This document shows positions 44,226-53,173 of a DNA stretch of 64,000 nt, in pieces. How positions within the stretch are numbered: the first letter of the stretch is position 1; each line of letters starts with the position of its first letter. Position numbers and translations under genes: made by a program. This DNA comes from Vallitalea longa (GTDB lineage: Bacteria; Bacillota; Clostridia; Lachnospirales; Vallitaleaceae): assembly GCF_027923465.1 (NCBI RefSeq), contig NZ_BRLB01000008.1:62001-126000 (forward strand). The letters run 5' to 3'. The notes below the pieces were generated by a model, which made no database searches, was not told the origin of the DNA, and saw only the letters and a program-made list of their open reading frames with translations.

Positions 44226-44810
44226 TTATTTTGCGTTACTAAGATTTGCTATTTCATCAAAATCAAATTCTAGATCTGTTATTATTTTATCGAACATGAT
44301 TCCTACATAAACACTGTTCCTAAAATATTCTTTATTAAAAAGAGAATCAAAATAACCTTTTCTGAAATCCTCTAATATCTCTTCTTCATCTTTAATCAAT
44401 CCAACCCCTATCTCAATATCATAAATATTAAAAAGGTCTTCATATAATTCTCTATCAAAATTTCCTTTCGGCATAATAAATCCTAATTTATAGGATGTGT
44501 TTTTATTCTTAGTACCGATAGAAAAACCAAATACAGATTTTTTATTGGTATTTTCTATAGGTATAACAATATTTTTAAAACCTTTGTCCTTAACGTATTT
44601 TTCGATTACTCTAATATTATCTCTTGGTACACTATTATCTACAGTACAACATAGATTAGTATTAATCATAACTAATAGGTCTTGGTCTCTTAATAAAATA
44701 TTTAACACATCGAATCTATAATCTTTTTTATCTTTGTCTTTCAACTTGAAAAAATCAATAAATGTTCTTCCTAATTTCTCATCCCTTTTTACCTTTACCT
44801 TGCTTTTCAT
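44226..44810 (-). CDS. Protein of unknown function (194 residues)
   Basis: The start is the ATG at 44810 (MKSKVKVKRDEKLGR), since AAGGAGGGC lies 6 bases before it; an ATG 30 bases upstream lacks a site. The protein is soluble, rich in Lys, Asp and Phe, with RFDVLNILLRDQDLLVMINTNLCC as its most hydrophobic part. No motif was recognised. It sits 67 bases downstream of trmB on the same strand and could be co-transcribed with it. Confidence 0.65.
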   Translation of the reverse strand: MKSKVKVKRDEKLGRTFIDFFKLKDKDKKDYRFDVLNILLRDQDLLVMINTNLCCTVDNSVPRDNIRVIEKYVKDKGFKNIVIPIENTNKKSVFGFSIGTKNKNTSYKLGFIMPKGNFDRELYEDLFNIYDIEIGVGLIKDEEEILEDFRKGYFDSLFNKEYFRNSVYVGIMFDKIITDLEFDFDEIANLSNAK

Positions 44811-44877
44811 ACCTATGCCCTCCTTATTGTAATGATACATTAATTAATATTTTTGCCGTTATTTAATAATTTAATTA

Positions 44878-45525
44878 CTAACTTAATCTTTCTTTAACAG
44901 CTTCGAGCCTAGAAATAGGTATCCCCATACTAACAAATTTTTCTTCATATTCAGTCATAATATTATCTTCTCCATTATCATTACTGTGTAAATCTCTGGT
45001 CACCTTTTCAACTTTCCAGCCATATTTTTCAATCTCCTCAAGAGAAAATTCGAATAAATCCTTATTATCCGTTTTAAAACATATTCTTCCATCAGGTGAT
45101 AATATTTTCTCATATTTTTCTAAGAAGTTATGATGAGTCAGTCTTCTTTTATCATGTCTGTCTTTTGGCCATGGATCAGAAAAGTTAAGATATATTCTAT
45201 CAATCTCACCTTCTTGAAATACATCAAGTATTTCCTCTGCATCCATTCTGATAACTAAAACATTTCTAAGATCTTCCTCCTCTAAATTCTTTAAGGCTCT
45301 TACTAATACTTTAGTAAATTTCTCAAACCCTATATAGTTAATATTGGGGTTATTTTTTGCTAATGTTGTTATGAACTTACCCTTACCCATTCCAATCTCT
45401 ATATGTATAGGATTATCATTGTTAAATATCTTATTCCATTTACCCTTGTAGTTCTTTTCGTTTTTTACAACCTTTGGATGAATGGAAATCTTTTTATCTG
45501 AATCTTTAACATTTCTTAATCTCAT
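44878..45525 (-). CDS. trmB: tRNA (guanine-N7-)-methyltransferase
   Basis: The 215-residue enzyme methylates G46 of tRNAs with SAM. The SAM site IHIEIGMGKGKFI (~58-70) and the RNA-binding and catalytic motif NFSDPWPKDRHDKRRLTH (~130-147) are both intact. The C-terminal TEYEEKFVSMGIPISRLE is also typical. Length fits. GGAGCATAAT precedes the ATG at 45525. It is a housekeeping gene inside an otherwise accessory zone. Confidence 0.95.
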   Translation of the reverse strand: MRLRNVKDSDKKISIHPKVVKNEKNYKGKWNKIFNNDNPIHIEIGMGKGKFITTLAKNNPNINYIGFEKFTKVLVRALKNLEEEDLRNVLVIRMDAEEILDVFQEGEIDRIYLNFSDPWPKDRHDKRRLTHHNFLEKYEKILSPDGRICFKTDNKDLFEFSLEEIEKYGWKVEKVTRDLHSNDNGEDNIMTEYEEKFVSMGIPISRLEAVKERLS

Positions 45526-45716
45526 ATTATGCTCCTTAATATCGTTTCTAAAAGTTTTATTATCATTATTATGATTTATGTTATAGATTTTGTCAATTAT
45601 ATGAACAAAAGAAGCTACGCCTCGTTTTGCAAAACCGATTTGTCGTTAGGAAAGTCCTTAGTGCATATGAAAACGCTCCTATTTCATATGTTTAAAAAGA
45701 TGAGAACAAATAAAAA

Positions 45717-45742
45717 GGAGGTAATTCTTATCAATTACCTCC
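45717..45742 (-). terminator. Terminator overlapping the Rpn pseudogene stop
   Basis: GGAGGTAATT and AATTACCTCC pair perfectly with a 6-base loop; the minus strand continues with TTTTT. The stop codon lies in the stem. Confidence 0.85.
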
Positions 45743-46134
45743 TATTCATCGTCTAAACCTTTTATAGTTTTTATATCTAAACCTGTAATTTGTGCTATCA
45801 ATTCTATGTCCATACCCTTTATCAACATCCTCTTTGCTACTTCTTTTATTCCTTCTTTTCTTCCTTCTTTTCTTCCTAACTTTTTACCTTTTTCTTCTAC
45901 CGTTGGAACAAAGTTCTGGTCATGTTAAACACCTCCTGTTCTAATTTTTCATCATTTCCATATTTTCTATTCAAATACTCAAATATATTAGCTATCGCTA
46001 ATAATACTTTATGTAAGTCATCTCCATCTATTTTCGTCTGGTCATATAATATTTTTGCCTCTTTTGCTATTATTTCTGATATATGTTTTGCTTCTAAAAC
46101 TGTTTTAATTATCTGGTTCTGAGAATTATTTTAT
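45742..46134 (-). pseudogene. Rpn/PD-(D/E)XK-family transposase remnant
   Basis: Only the C-terminal part of a recombination-promoting nuclease (Rpn, formerly transposase_31) remains. AKHISEIIAKEAKILY, then YLNRKYGNDEKLEQEVF, then after a frameshift near 45905 the typical tail EEKGKKLGRKEGRKEG and IELIAQITGLDIKTIK. The catalytic N-terminal domain is missing at the right end. The repeated KEGRKEG tail and the terminator overlapping its stop are as in intact relatives. Confidence 0.85.
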
Positions 46135-46484
46135 TATATCATATTCCTAATTTGAATAAAATATCAAAAAAAACCTATCCACGGCGGATAGGTTAAAAGT
46201 TTTTATATATAAATAAAAGGGGGGGTAGTTTCTACACAATTATCGTAACATATAAATATGTCCAAATTATGAATTTAATATTACTATTATATGTAAAGTT
46301 AATTACCTTTTACAAACAATTTATTTCATTAAAACAACAGTTATATCCCTATAAATCAAGCTTTAATGAGATAATCACAATTTAATCTAAAGTCAGTAAT
46401 ATTACAAATCAATGTCATAATAATACTTAAGTACCAAAAATTGTTATGAGAAAATTGTCCTATATTGTAATAGATAATAACTAA
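46135..46484. other. Gene-free region upstream of hydrogenase operon
   Basis: It contains a minus-strand hairpin terminator (46172-46194), a G-run at 46218-46225 and otherwise AT-rich sequence. No gene seen. Confidence 0.5.
46172..46194 (-). terminator. Orphan minus-strand terminator
   Basis: AACCTATCC and GGATAGGTT pair with a 5-base loop; on the minus strand a run of eight T follows. No minus-strand gene lies to its right before the plus-strand hydrogenase operon. Confidence 0.7.
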
Positions 46485-46513
46485 TTGTTGATTTATTAAT
46501 CAATTAATATAAT
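46485..46513 (+). promoter_or_regulatory. Hydrogenase operon promoter with internal palindrome
   Basis: TTGTTG (46485-46490) and TATAAT (46508-46513) are 17 bases apart. The perfect palindrome TTGATT-TATT-AATCAA (46488-46503) fills the spacer, an ideal place for a repressor. It partly resembles Rex sites (TTGTTAA-N4-TTAACAA) but is not an exact match. Confidence 0.65.
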
Positions 46514-46612
46514 ACCCAAATTAAGTAACCCTTTCCATTTTATAAGAATAAAATTCCATTTTTTTGTACAGCCTAACATTAATAATGTATCTATAATAAG
46601 GAGGTATGAAAA

Positions 46613-47104
46613 TTGGAAATAACAATAGATAAAAATGAAACTGAGAATTATGAAGAATTGAATCAGATAATTGAAAAATATAAAGACAAGAAAGGAATGC
46701 TCATTTATATTCTAAAAAAAGCTCAAGATATCTTCGGCTATCTTCCTATAAAAGTCCAATCCTATATTTCTGAAAAAATGGATATTCCCATATCTACAAT
46801 CAATGGAGTCGTAAGCTTCTATTCACTATTTTCTCAAGAACCTACAGGTAAATATACAATAAGTGTTTGTCTAGGAACTGCCTGTTATGTTAAAGGCGCC
46901 GCTGACATTTTAGAAGCAATAAAAGAAGAATTGGGATTAGATGTTGGGGAAACCACTCATAACAATCTATTTACATTAAAAGCAACCAGATGTATAGGAG
47001 CATGCGGTCTTGCACCAGTTATAACTATCAATGATGATGTATATGGGCGTTTATCTCCCTCAGATATACCTTCAATAATTCATAAATACACAAAAAATTC
47101 TTAA
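46613..47104 (+). CDS. hydC: [FeFe] hydrogenase, NuoE-like 2Fe-2S subunit
   Basis: The 163-residue subunit has the thioredoxin-like 2Fe-2S fold with cysteines in CLGTACYVKG and ATRCIGACGLAP. It is the small subunit of the trimeric hydrogenase and relays electrons beside the flavin subunit. The start is a TTG at 46613, eight bases after AAGGAGG; the ATG at 46606 is out of frame. The next gene follows after 12 bases. Confidence 0.92.
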   Translation: MEITIDKNETENYEELNQIIEKYKDKKGMLIYILKKAQDIFGYLPIKVQSYISEKMDIPISTINGVVSFYSLFSQEPTGKYTISVCLGTACYVKGAADILEAIKEELGLDVGETTHNNLFTLKATRCIGACGLAPVITINDDVYGRLSPSDIPSIIHKYTKNS

Positions 47105-47116
47105 GGAGATGAGCCT

Positions 47117-49015
47117 ATGGACATTAATATTATCAATTCCATTCCTGAGTTAAACAGAATCAGGCAACAATATTATAAAAAACTAACTATTAGGTTGAAA
47201 GATACTACTATTGATAAAGAGATTAACAAATATCATATACTCGTATGTTCTGGTACAGGCTGTACATCCTCCAACAGCCAGAAAATACTAAGAAAATTAG
47301 AACATGAAATAAAGAAACACAAATTACAAGACAAAGTAAAAGTCTTCAAAACAGGTTGTTTTGGTTTTTGCAAACTTGGTCCCATAATTGTCGTACATCC
47401 TGACCGTACATTCTATTGTCATGTAAAAGAAGAAGATGTTGATGATATATTAGAAGAACATATAAAAAATAATAAAGTTGTTGAACATCTATTATATAAA
47501 AGTCCATCTACAGATAGGATTCAAGAAAAAATAGATGACTTGGATTTCTTCAATCATCAACAAAGAATCGCTCTAAGGAACTGCGGTATTATTGACCCTG
47601 AAAACATATATGAATATATTGCCATGAACGGATATGAGTCTATTGCTAATATCTTAGATAATAAAACTGAACCTACTAATATTATTGAACAAGTTAAACA
47701 ATCAGGTCTTAGAGGAAGAGGTGGTGGAGGATTTCCTACCGGCAAAAAATGGGAATTCGCTCGTGCTTATGAGAATGATAAAAAATATATAGTCTGCAAT
47801 GCTGATGAAGGTGACCCCGGTGCATTTATGGACAGGTCAATATTAGAAGGTGATCCCCATAGTATCATTGAAGCAATGTTAATAGCTGGCTACTGTATAG
47901 GAGCAGATCAAGGTTTTATTTATGTTAGGGCTGAATATCCTATTGCTGTAGATCGTCTTTCAATCGCTTTGGAACAAGCCAAAAAAGCAGGCTTATTAGG
48001 AGATAATATCTTGGGAACAGATTTCAATTTTGACCTTGATATCAGATTAGGTGCAGGAGCTTTTGTTTGTGGTGAAGAAACAGCTCTTATATCTTCGATA
48101 ATGGGGTTAAGAGGAGAACCTAGACCACGACCACCTTTCCCCGCAGAAGTGGGATTATGGGAAAACCCAACACTTATCAATAATGTGGAAACCTATGCCA
48201 ACATACCTATAATTCTATTAAAAGGCGCTGATTGGTACAGCAGTATAGGAACAGAGGATAGTAAGGGAACTAAAGTATTTGCACTAGCGGGACAAATCAA
48301 TAATACTGGTCTTATTGAAGTCCCTATGGGAACTACATTAAGAACTATAATATATGATATCGGTGGCGGAATCCCAGGTGGTAAGAAATTCAAAGCAGTA
48401 CAAACTGGAGGTCCCTCAGGAGGATGTATCCCTGAATCTCATCTAGATACTAAAATCGATTTTAAATCATTAACAGATATAGGCTCAATGATGGGTTCTG
48501 GAGGTATGATTGTGATGGATGAATCTGACTGTATGGTTGATATAGCTAGATTTTACCTTGAATTTGCAACAGACGAATCCTGCGGAAAATGTGTACCTTG
48601 CAGAATAGGTACCAAGAGACTTCTTGAAATACTAGAGCGTATTACACAAGGTAAAGGCAGTATAGAAGACATAGACATCTTAAAAGACCTAAGTGTCAAT
48701 ATTAAAAACAGCTCATTATGCGGACTAGGTCAAACTGCTCCAAACCCTATACTCAGTTCACTTAATTATTTTGAAGATGAATATATGGCCCATATCAAGG
48801 AAAAACGTTGTCCTTCAGGAGTATGTAATTCACTCCTTAGAGTAGTTATTTCTGATGATAAATGTATTGCCTGTGGAATATGTGCAAAAGTCTGCCCTGT
48901 AGACGCTATAACAGGTGAACGTAAAAAACCTCCTTACCATATACATCAAGATATATGTATAAAATGTGGAGCGTGTATACCGAAATGTCCTGTTGATGCT
49001 ATATATAAACGATAA
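47117..49015 (+). CDS. hydB: [FeFe] hydrogenase, NuoF-like NAD/FMN subunit
   Basis: The 632-residue subunit has an N-terminal 2Fe-2S thioredoxin-like domain (CSGTGCTSSNS), the NADH- and FMN-binding core (GLRGRGGGGFPTGKKW, NADEGDPGAFMDRS), a 4Fe-4S site (ESCGKCVPCRIG), and two C-terminal 4Fe-4S ferredoxin motifs (CIACGICAKVCP, CIKCGACIPKCP). In HydABC enzymes this subunit is where electrons from NADH and ferredoxin are bifurcated or confurcated to make H2. AAGGAGATGAGCC precedes the ATG. It is 21 bases from hydA. Confidence 0.94.
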   Translation: MDINIINSIPELNRIRQQYYKKLTIRLKDTTIDKEINKYHILVCSGTGCTSSNSQKILRKLEHEIKKHKLQDKVKVFKTGCFGFCKLGPIIVVHPDRTFYCHVKEEDVDDILEEHIKNNKVVEHLLYKSPSTDRIQEKIDDLDFFNHQQRIALRNCGIIDPENIYEYIAMNGYESIANILDNKTEPTNIIEQVKQSGLRGRGGGGFPTGKKWEFARAYENDKKYIVCNADEGDPGAFMDRSILEGDPHSIIEAMLIAGYCIGADQGFIYVRAEYPIAVDRLSIALEQAKKAGLLGDNILGTDFNFDLDIRLGAGAFVCGEETALISSIMGLRGEPRPRPPFPAEVGLWENPTLINNVETYANIPIILLKGADWYSSIGTEDSKGTKVFALAGQINNTGLIEVPMGTTLRTIIYDIGGGIPGGKKFKAVQTGGPSGGCIPESHLDTKIDFKSLTDIGSMMGSGGMIVMDESDCMVDIARFYLEFATDESCGKCVPCRIGTKRLLEILERITQGKGSIEDIDILKDLSVNIKNSSLCGLGQTAPNPILSSLNYFEDEYMAHIKEKRCPSGVCNSLLRVVISDDKCIACGICAKVCPVDAITGERKKPPYHIHQDICIKCGACIPKCPVDAIYKR

Positions 49016-49036
49016 AGTGGAAAGGAGTCAAATATA

Positions 49037-50845
49037 GTGGAAAATATTCGTGAAAAAGAAGAAAAAGACTTAAAAGAAAAACTTATTACTATATATTTTG
49101 ACGGTAGACCTTATGAAGTTCCCATGGGAATGACTGTATTAGAAGCTGCCAGATTAGTTGATATTGATATACCAAGCCTTTGCTATCTTAAGGATATAAA
49201 TGAAATAGGAGCTTGTCGTGTATGTGTTGTAGAAATAGAAGGCGTAAGAGCCTTACAACCATCTTGTGTTTATCCAGTTAGAGATGGCCTTAGAGTAAAA
49301 ACCAATACAAAAAAAGTCATGGACGCAAGAAGAACTGCTGTTACCTTGATTTTATCCAATCACCATAGAGAATGTCTGACATGCATTCGTAACCTTAACT
49401 GTGAATTACAAAACATTGCTGATAGCTTAGGAATCAGAGATATACCATATACAGGTGAAATGCCTGATTACGGATTCCATAACGATAATAATTTTATTCA
49501 AAGAGATTACAATAAATGCATAAATTGCAGAAGATGCATGGCTATCTGTAATAAAATTCAAGAGTGCAACGTATACTCTCCTCTAAATAGAGGTCTTAAT
49601 ACAGTTATTGCTCCAAGTTTCAAAAAAGATCTATCAGAAGTTACTTGTATAACTTGTGGTCAATGTATAATTGCCTGTCCTACAGGTTCTTTGACAGCTA
49701 AAGAGAATATAGATGATGTCTGGAAAGTTCTAAATGATCCTGATAAACACGTTATAGCTCAGACAGCTCCTTCTATACAAGTTACAATAGGAGAAGACTT
49801 CAACCTTCCTGTAGGTACTATGGTCAGAGGGAAACTTGTAACAGCACTTAATAGATTAGGTTTTGATAAAGTATTTGCTACTGATGTAACAGCAGACCTT
49901 ACCATAATGGAAGAAGCAAGTGAATTAAAAGAAAGGGTTACTAAACATCCAGATATGTTACCTCTTCTTTCTTCTTGCTGCCCTGCTTGGGTAAAATTTG
50001 CAGAACATTTTTATCCGGATATGCTTCATAATCTATCAACTTGTAAATCTCCTCACGAAATGTGTGGTGCTCTAACCAAAACATGGTATGCTAAAAAATA
50101 TAATATTGATCCTGAAAAAATCGTTAATGTGGCCATTATGCCATGTACTGCTAAGAAATTCGAAGCTGCAAGACCAGAAATGACTTCAGATGGCTATAGA
50201 AATGTTGACTATGTATTAACAACCAGAGAATTATCCCGAATGATACGATCTGTAGGTATAAAATTCAATAGTTTACCTGATAGTGAATATGATGAACCTT
50301 TTAATCAATTCAGTAGTGCAGGTACTATTTTTGGTGCAACAGGAGGAGTATTAGAGGCAGCAGTCAGAACTGCTCATTATTTTATGACAGGAGAAGAAAT
50401 AGGTGTTCCAGAATATGAAAAAGCAAGAGGGCAAAAAGGCTTAAAATATGGCAAAGTCACTTTTGGCGACACAACTCTTAGAATTGCTATAGCACATGGT
50501 ACTGGTAATGCCAAGAAAGCATTAACACGACACCTCAGCGGTGAAAAACCTTTTGATTATATGGAAGTCATGGCCTGTCCAGGCGGCTGTGTTGGCGGTG
50601 GTGGACAGCCTATATTAGGTGGTAAAGACCATAAAAAGATATCTTTGGATTATAGACATAACAGAGCAGATACACTATATAATATTGATAAAGACAGTAA
50701 AATCAGAAAATCCTATGACAATCCTGTTATGAAACAGATATATGATGAATTTTTGGGGGAACCTCTGTCTAGTACTTCAAAAAAATATCTCCATACTACC
50801 TTTATTAAAAGAGGTAAATACCCATATCTAGAAAATAATAATTAA
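49037..50845 (+). CDS. hydA: [FeFe] hydrogenase catalytic subunit
   Basis: The 602-residue subunit makes or uses H2 at the H-cluster. From the N-terminus it has a 2Fe-2S domain, a His/Cys3 4Fe-4S site (HHRECLTCIRNLNC), two 4Fe-4S motifs (CINCRRCMAIC, CITCGQCIIACP) and the H-cluster domain. L1 reads SSCCPAW (Ser where most have Thr, ~312-318), L2 MPCTAKKFEA and L3 EVMACPGGCVGGGGQP. The start is a GTG behind AAAGGAGTC. It is the last gene of the operon. The maturases HydE, HydF and HydG are not in the window. Confidence 0.95.
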   Translation: MENIREKEEKDLKEKLITIYFDGRPYEVPMGMTVLEAARLVDIDIPSLCYLKDINEIGACRVCVVEIEGVRALQPSCVYPVRDGLRVKTNTKKVMDARRTAVTLILSNHHRECLTCIRNLNCELQNIADSLGIRDIPYTGEMPDYGFHNDNNFIQRDYNKCINCRRCMAICNKIQECNVYSPLNRGLNTVIAPSFKKDLSEVTCITCGQCIIACPTGSLTAKENIDDVWKVLNDPDKHVIAQTAPSIQVTIGEDFNLPVGTMVRGKLVTALNRLGFDKVFATDVTADLTIMEEASELKERVTKHPDMLPLLSSCCPAWVKFAEHFYPDMLHNLSTCKSPHEMCGALTKTWYAKKYNIDPEKIVNVAIMPCTAKKFEAARPEMTSDGYRNVDYVLTTRELSRMIRSVGIKFNSLPDSEYDEPFNQFSSAGTIFGATGGVLEAAVRTAHYFMTGEEIGVPEYEKARGQKGLKYGKVTFGDTTLRIAIAHGTGNAKKALTRHLSGEKPFDYMEVMACPGGCVGGGGQPILGGKDHKKISLDYRHNRADTLYNIDKDSKIRKSYDNPVMKQIYDEFLGEPLSSTSKKYLHTTFIKRGKYPYLENNN

Positions 50846-50853
50846 AATAGAAA

Positions 50854-50891
50854 AATGGATAATATATTCTACTAAAGAATTATTATCCATT
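50854..50891 (+). terminator. Terminator of the hydrogenase operon
   Basis: AATGGATAATA and TATTATCCATT pair perfectly over 11 bases with a 16-base loop, followed by CTTTA, nine bases after the hydA stop. Confidence 0.8.
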
Positions 50892-50945
50892 CTTTATGAA
50901 TGGTTATATAAAAGTTATATTCAGTTAATACTAACATTGATTTAA

Positions 50946-51167
50946 TTACATATTTCCACCATTCATATTTCCACCATTCATGTTTTGGTTTTCGTTCATG
51001 TTCTGATTTCCGTTCATTTCATTATTCTCTTCGATTATATTATTATTTTCTTGGTTAGGTGTGTTAGGATTAGATGGATCTGCATCATTATCATTTTTAC
51101 ATCCTACAAAAGAAAATAAACATAATCCTAAAGCCAATACTATTGCCCTTATTGTATTCTTTTTCAA
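50946..51167 (-). CDS. Met/Asn/Gly-rich small lipoprotein
   Basis: From the TTG at 51167 (AGAGGTGA lies 6 bases before it) the product is 73 residues. The signal peptide ends in the lipobox FVGC (~Cys20), and the mature part is a low-complexity chain of Asn, Glu, Met and Gly ending in tandem repeats of N-M-N-G-G. Met-rich surface peptides can bind Cu(I) or Ag(I), but that is only a suggestion. A GTG nine bases upstream overlaps the ribosome site. The RND permease at 27505 has an insert of similar composition. Confidence 0.7.
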   Translation of the reverse strand: MKKNTIRAIVLALGLCLFSFVGCKNDNDADPSNPNTPNQENNNIIEENNEMNGNQNMNENQNMNGGNMNGGNM

Positions 51168-51382
51168 TATACTCACCTCTGGTTGTGTTGTTTATTATAG
51201 TTTTTTCGAAGATACCAATTGATGTTTTCATTAAGTATATAAATTATTTATTCTCTTATTTATTTCAAAAAAACATCAAATGAAATTCATAAATATCTTA
51301 GGAATTCTATATTAGTATTTGCAATATATTAAATTAAATTCACGATTCAAGGTTAGTAAATTATTGAAAAAAATTTTTTGAT

Positions 51383-52219
51383 CTATTCTTTTAATCCAGA
51401 AGTATTTATTCCTTGGATAAAAGTTTTTTGCATGATGAAAAAAAGTATGATCATCGGAAGCATAAACATAGTCGCTCCCGCCATCAATAATTTCCAATCT
51501 AATCCATGAGAAGTTGTAAATTGACTTAATCCTATTGATATAGTCCATTTATCGCTTTGTGTTAGAAAAATTAAAGGTCCAAGAAAATCTGTCCACGACC
51601 AGATGAAAGCGAATAATCCCACTGATACAACTGCTGGTTTCGCTAATGGTAAACATATATTCCAATATATTCGAAACTCTGATGCCCCATCGATTCTAGC
51701 CGCTTGTGACATCTCCTCAGGTATCGTTAGAAAAAACTGTCTCATTAAAAAAATAAAAAATGCTTTACCAAAAAAATCAGGAACAACCAAAGGTGCTATA
51801 GTATTTATCCATCCTAATTTAACATACATGCTGTAGAGAGGAATCATCGTTACTTGGAAAGGTAACATCATTGTAGCAAGTACCAAAATAAATACTTTAT
51901 TCCTACCACGCCAATGTAATTTAGCAAAAGCATATCCTATCATTGGTGCTGAAATAAGATTCCCTAATACAGCAAAGAAAACTATTTTGACTGTATTTCC
52001 TGTGTAATGCAAAAAAGGTATAGCATGTAATGCATCTTTATAATTAGAAAACATAACTGGATTAGGAATCCAATCAGGTGGGAATTTAAAAATTTGAGCA
52101 TCATTTTTCAAAGACGTATCAAGAAGCCATAAAAATGGGAATAGGAAAAATGCGCCTACCAAACATAACAAAAAATACTGTAAGAATTTTCTTTTCTTTG
52201 AAATAACCACTTTTTTCAC
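51383..52219 (-). CDS. Sugar ABC transporter permease (MalG-like)
   Basis: The 278-residue membrane protein has 6 helices and the permease EAA-type loop AARIDGASEFRIYWNICLPLAKPA, which contacts the ATPase. It starts 4 bases inside the end of the MalF-like gene, so translation is coupled. With the binding protein and other permease it imports a sugar or oligosaccharide. No ATPase gene is in the cluster, so a shared MsmK-type ATPase encoded elsewhere is expected. Confidence 0.92.
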   Translation of the reverse strand: MKKVVISKKRKFLQYFLLCLVGAFFLFPFLWLLDTSLKNDAQIFKFPPDWIPNPVMFSNYKDALHAIPFLHYTGNTVKIVFFAVLGNLISAPMIGYAFAKLHWRGRNKVFILVLATMMLPFQVTMIPLYSMYVKLGWINTIAPLVVPDFFGKAFFIFLMRQFFLTIPEEMSQAARIDGASEFRIYWNICLPLAKPAVVSVGLFAFIWSWTDFLGPLIFLTQSDKWTISIGLSQFTTSHGLDWKLLMAGATMFMLPMIILFFIMQKTFIQGINTSGLKE

Positions 52220-53148
52220 TCTCCTCTATAGTAAACCCATTTTTTGGAAGTTTTAAAGATTATTAATGTAAAAATTAGTATAATCAACAACATAATCCAT
52301 GCTAATGCACTTGCATATCCAAATTTCAAATATGAAAAACCTTCTTGATATATATTTACTGCAAAGAAAAGCAACGAATTTTTAATACCACCAAGAGAAG
52401 ATTTATCGGCGGCTGCTTGGGAAATAATATACGTTTGAGTAAAGATATTAAATCCTGCAATCATTCCACTTATAAGCTGGAAAAAAGTTATAGAACTTAG
52501 CATAGGCCATGTCACGTTCTTGAATTTACTCCAAGCTCCCCCTCCATCTATTTCAACTGCTTCATAATAAACATGAGGTATATCTCCAAGCCCTGCTAGG
52601 AATATAACCATTGTACTTCCTATTCCCCATAAGGACATCAATATGATAGCCGGCTTTGTCCATTCAGCAGATATAAGCCATAATGGTTCATTAAGATGAA
52701 GAAATCTTAAAAAAGTATTAATAAGTCCATACTTTGGATTTAATAACCATACCCATAATAATGAAGCTGCAACTGGTGGCATAAGAGAAGGTATAAAATA
52801 AATTGACCTAAATATACTTTTCCCTTTTACATTCAGGTTAAGTAATATTGCAGTAGCTAGTGCCAATATCAACTGCAGACCTACTCCGAAAATCACATAA
52901 TATAAAGTATTGAATAAAGATAAATAAAATTCATGGCTCGTAAATAAAGTAAAATAATTTTTTAAACCTACCCATTGTGGAGCTTGAAATAAATTATATT
53001 TTGTAAAACTATAACAGAATGTTGTTACTATGGGATATAAATTAAATGCTATAAATCCTATAATCCAAGGCGTTAAAAATACAATAGCTAGTTTTTTTTG
53101 ATTTCTTGATGCAGAATATGCTTTGACTTTTTCATAATTTCTTTTCAT
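52216..53148 (-). CDS. Sugar ABC transporter permease (MalF/UgpA-like)
   Basis: The 310-residue membrane protein has 6 helices and the EAA-type loop YEAVEIDGGGAWSKFKNVTWPML. The start is the ATG at 53148, which follows AAAAGAGGTGTGAG; an in-frame ATG further up lies inside the binding-protein gene and lacks a good site. It overlaps the MalG-like gene by 4 bases. Confidence 0.92.
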   Translation of the reverse strand: MKRNYEKVKAYSASRNQKKLAIVFLTPWIIGFIAFNLYPIVTTFCYSFTKYNLFQAPQWVGLKNYFTLFTSHEFYLSLFNTLYYVIFGVGLQLILALATAILLNLNVKGKSIFRSIYFIPSLMPPVAASLLWVWLLNPKYGLINTFLRFLHLNEPLWLISAEWTKPAIILMSLWGIGSTMVIFLAGLGDIPHVYYEAVEIDGGGAWSKFKNVTWPMLSSITFFQLISGMIAGFNIFTQTYIISQAAADKSSLGGIKNSLLFFAVNIYQEGFSYLKFGYASALAWIMLLIILIFTLIIFKTSKKWVYYRGE

Positions 53149-53173
53149 TCTCACACCTCTTTTATAAATATAC

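Noticed and set aside
45529-45756. 75-residue frame on the plus strand
   Set aside because: AT-rich, no ribosome site, runs into the terminator of the Rpn remnant; probably chance.
45922-46122. 66-residue frame on the plus strand
   Set aside because: It is antisense to the recognisable Rpn-family remnant on the minus strand.
46218-46225. G-run as a quadruplex or phase-variable tract
   Set aside because: A single short G-run, not within a gene or promoter.
46488-46503. Canonical FNR or Rex site
   Set aside because: The palindrome has the wrong spacing for FNR (TTGAT-N4-ATCAA) and mismatches Rex, so only an unnamed operator is claimed.
51312-51548. 78-residue minus-strand frame at the end of the MalG-like gene
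   Set aside because: Other-frame shadow of the permease gene; composition and lack of a ribosome site argue against it.
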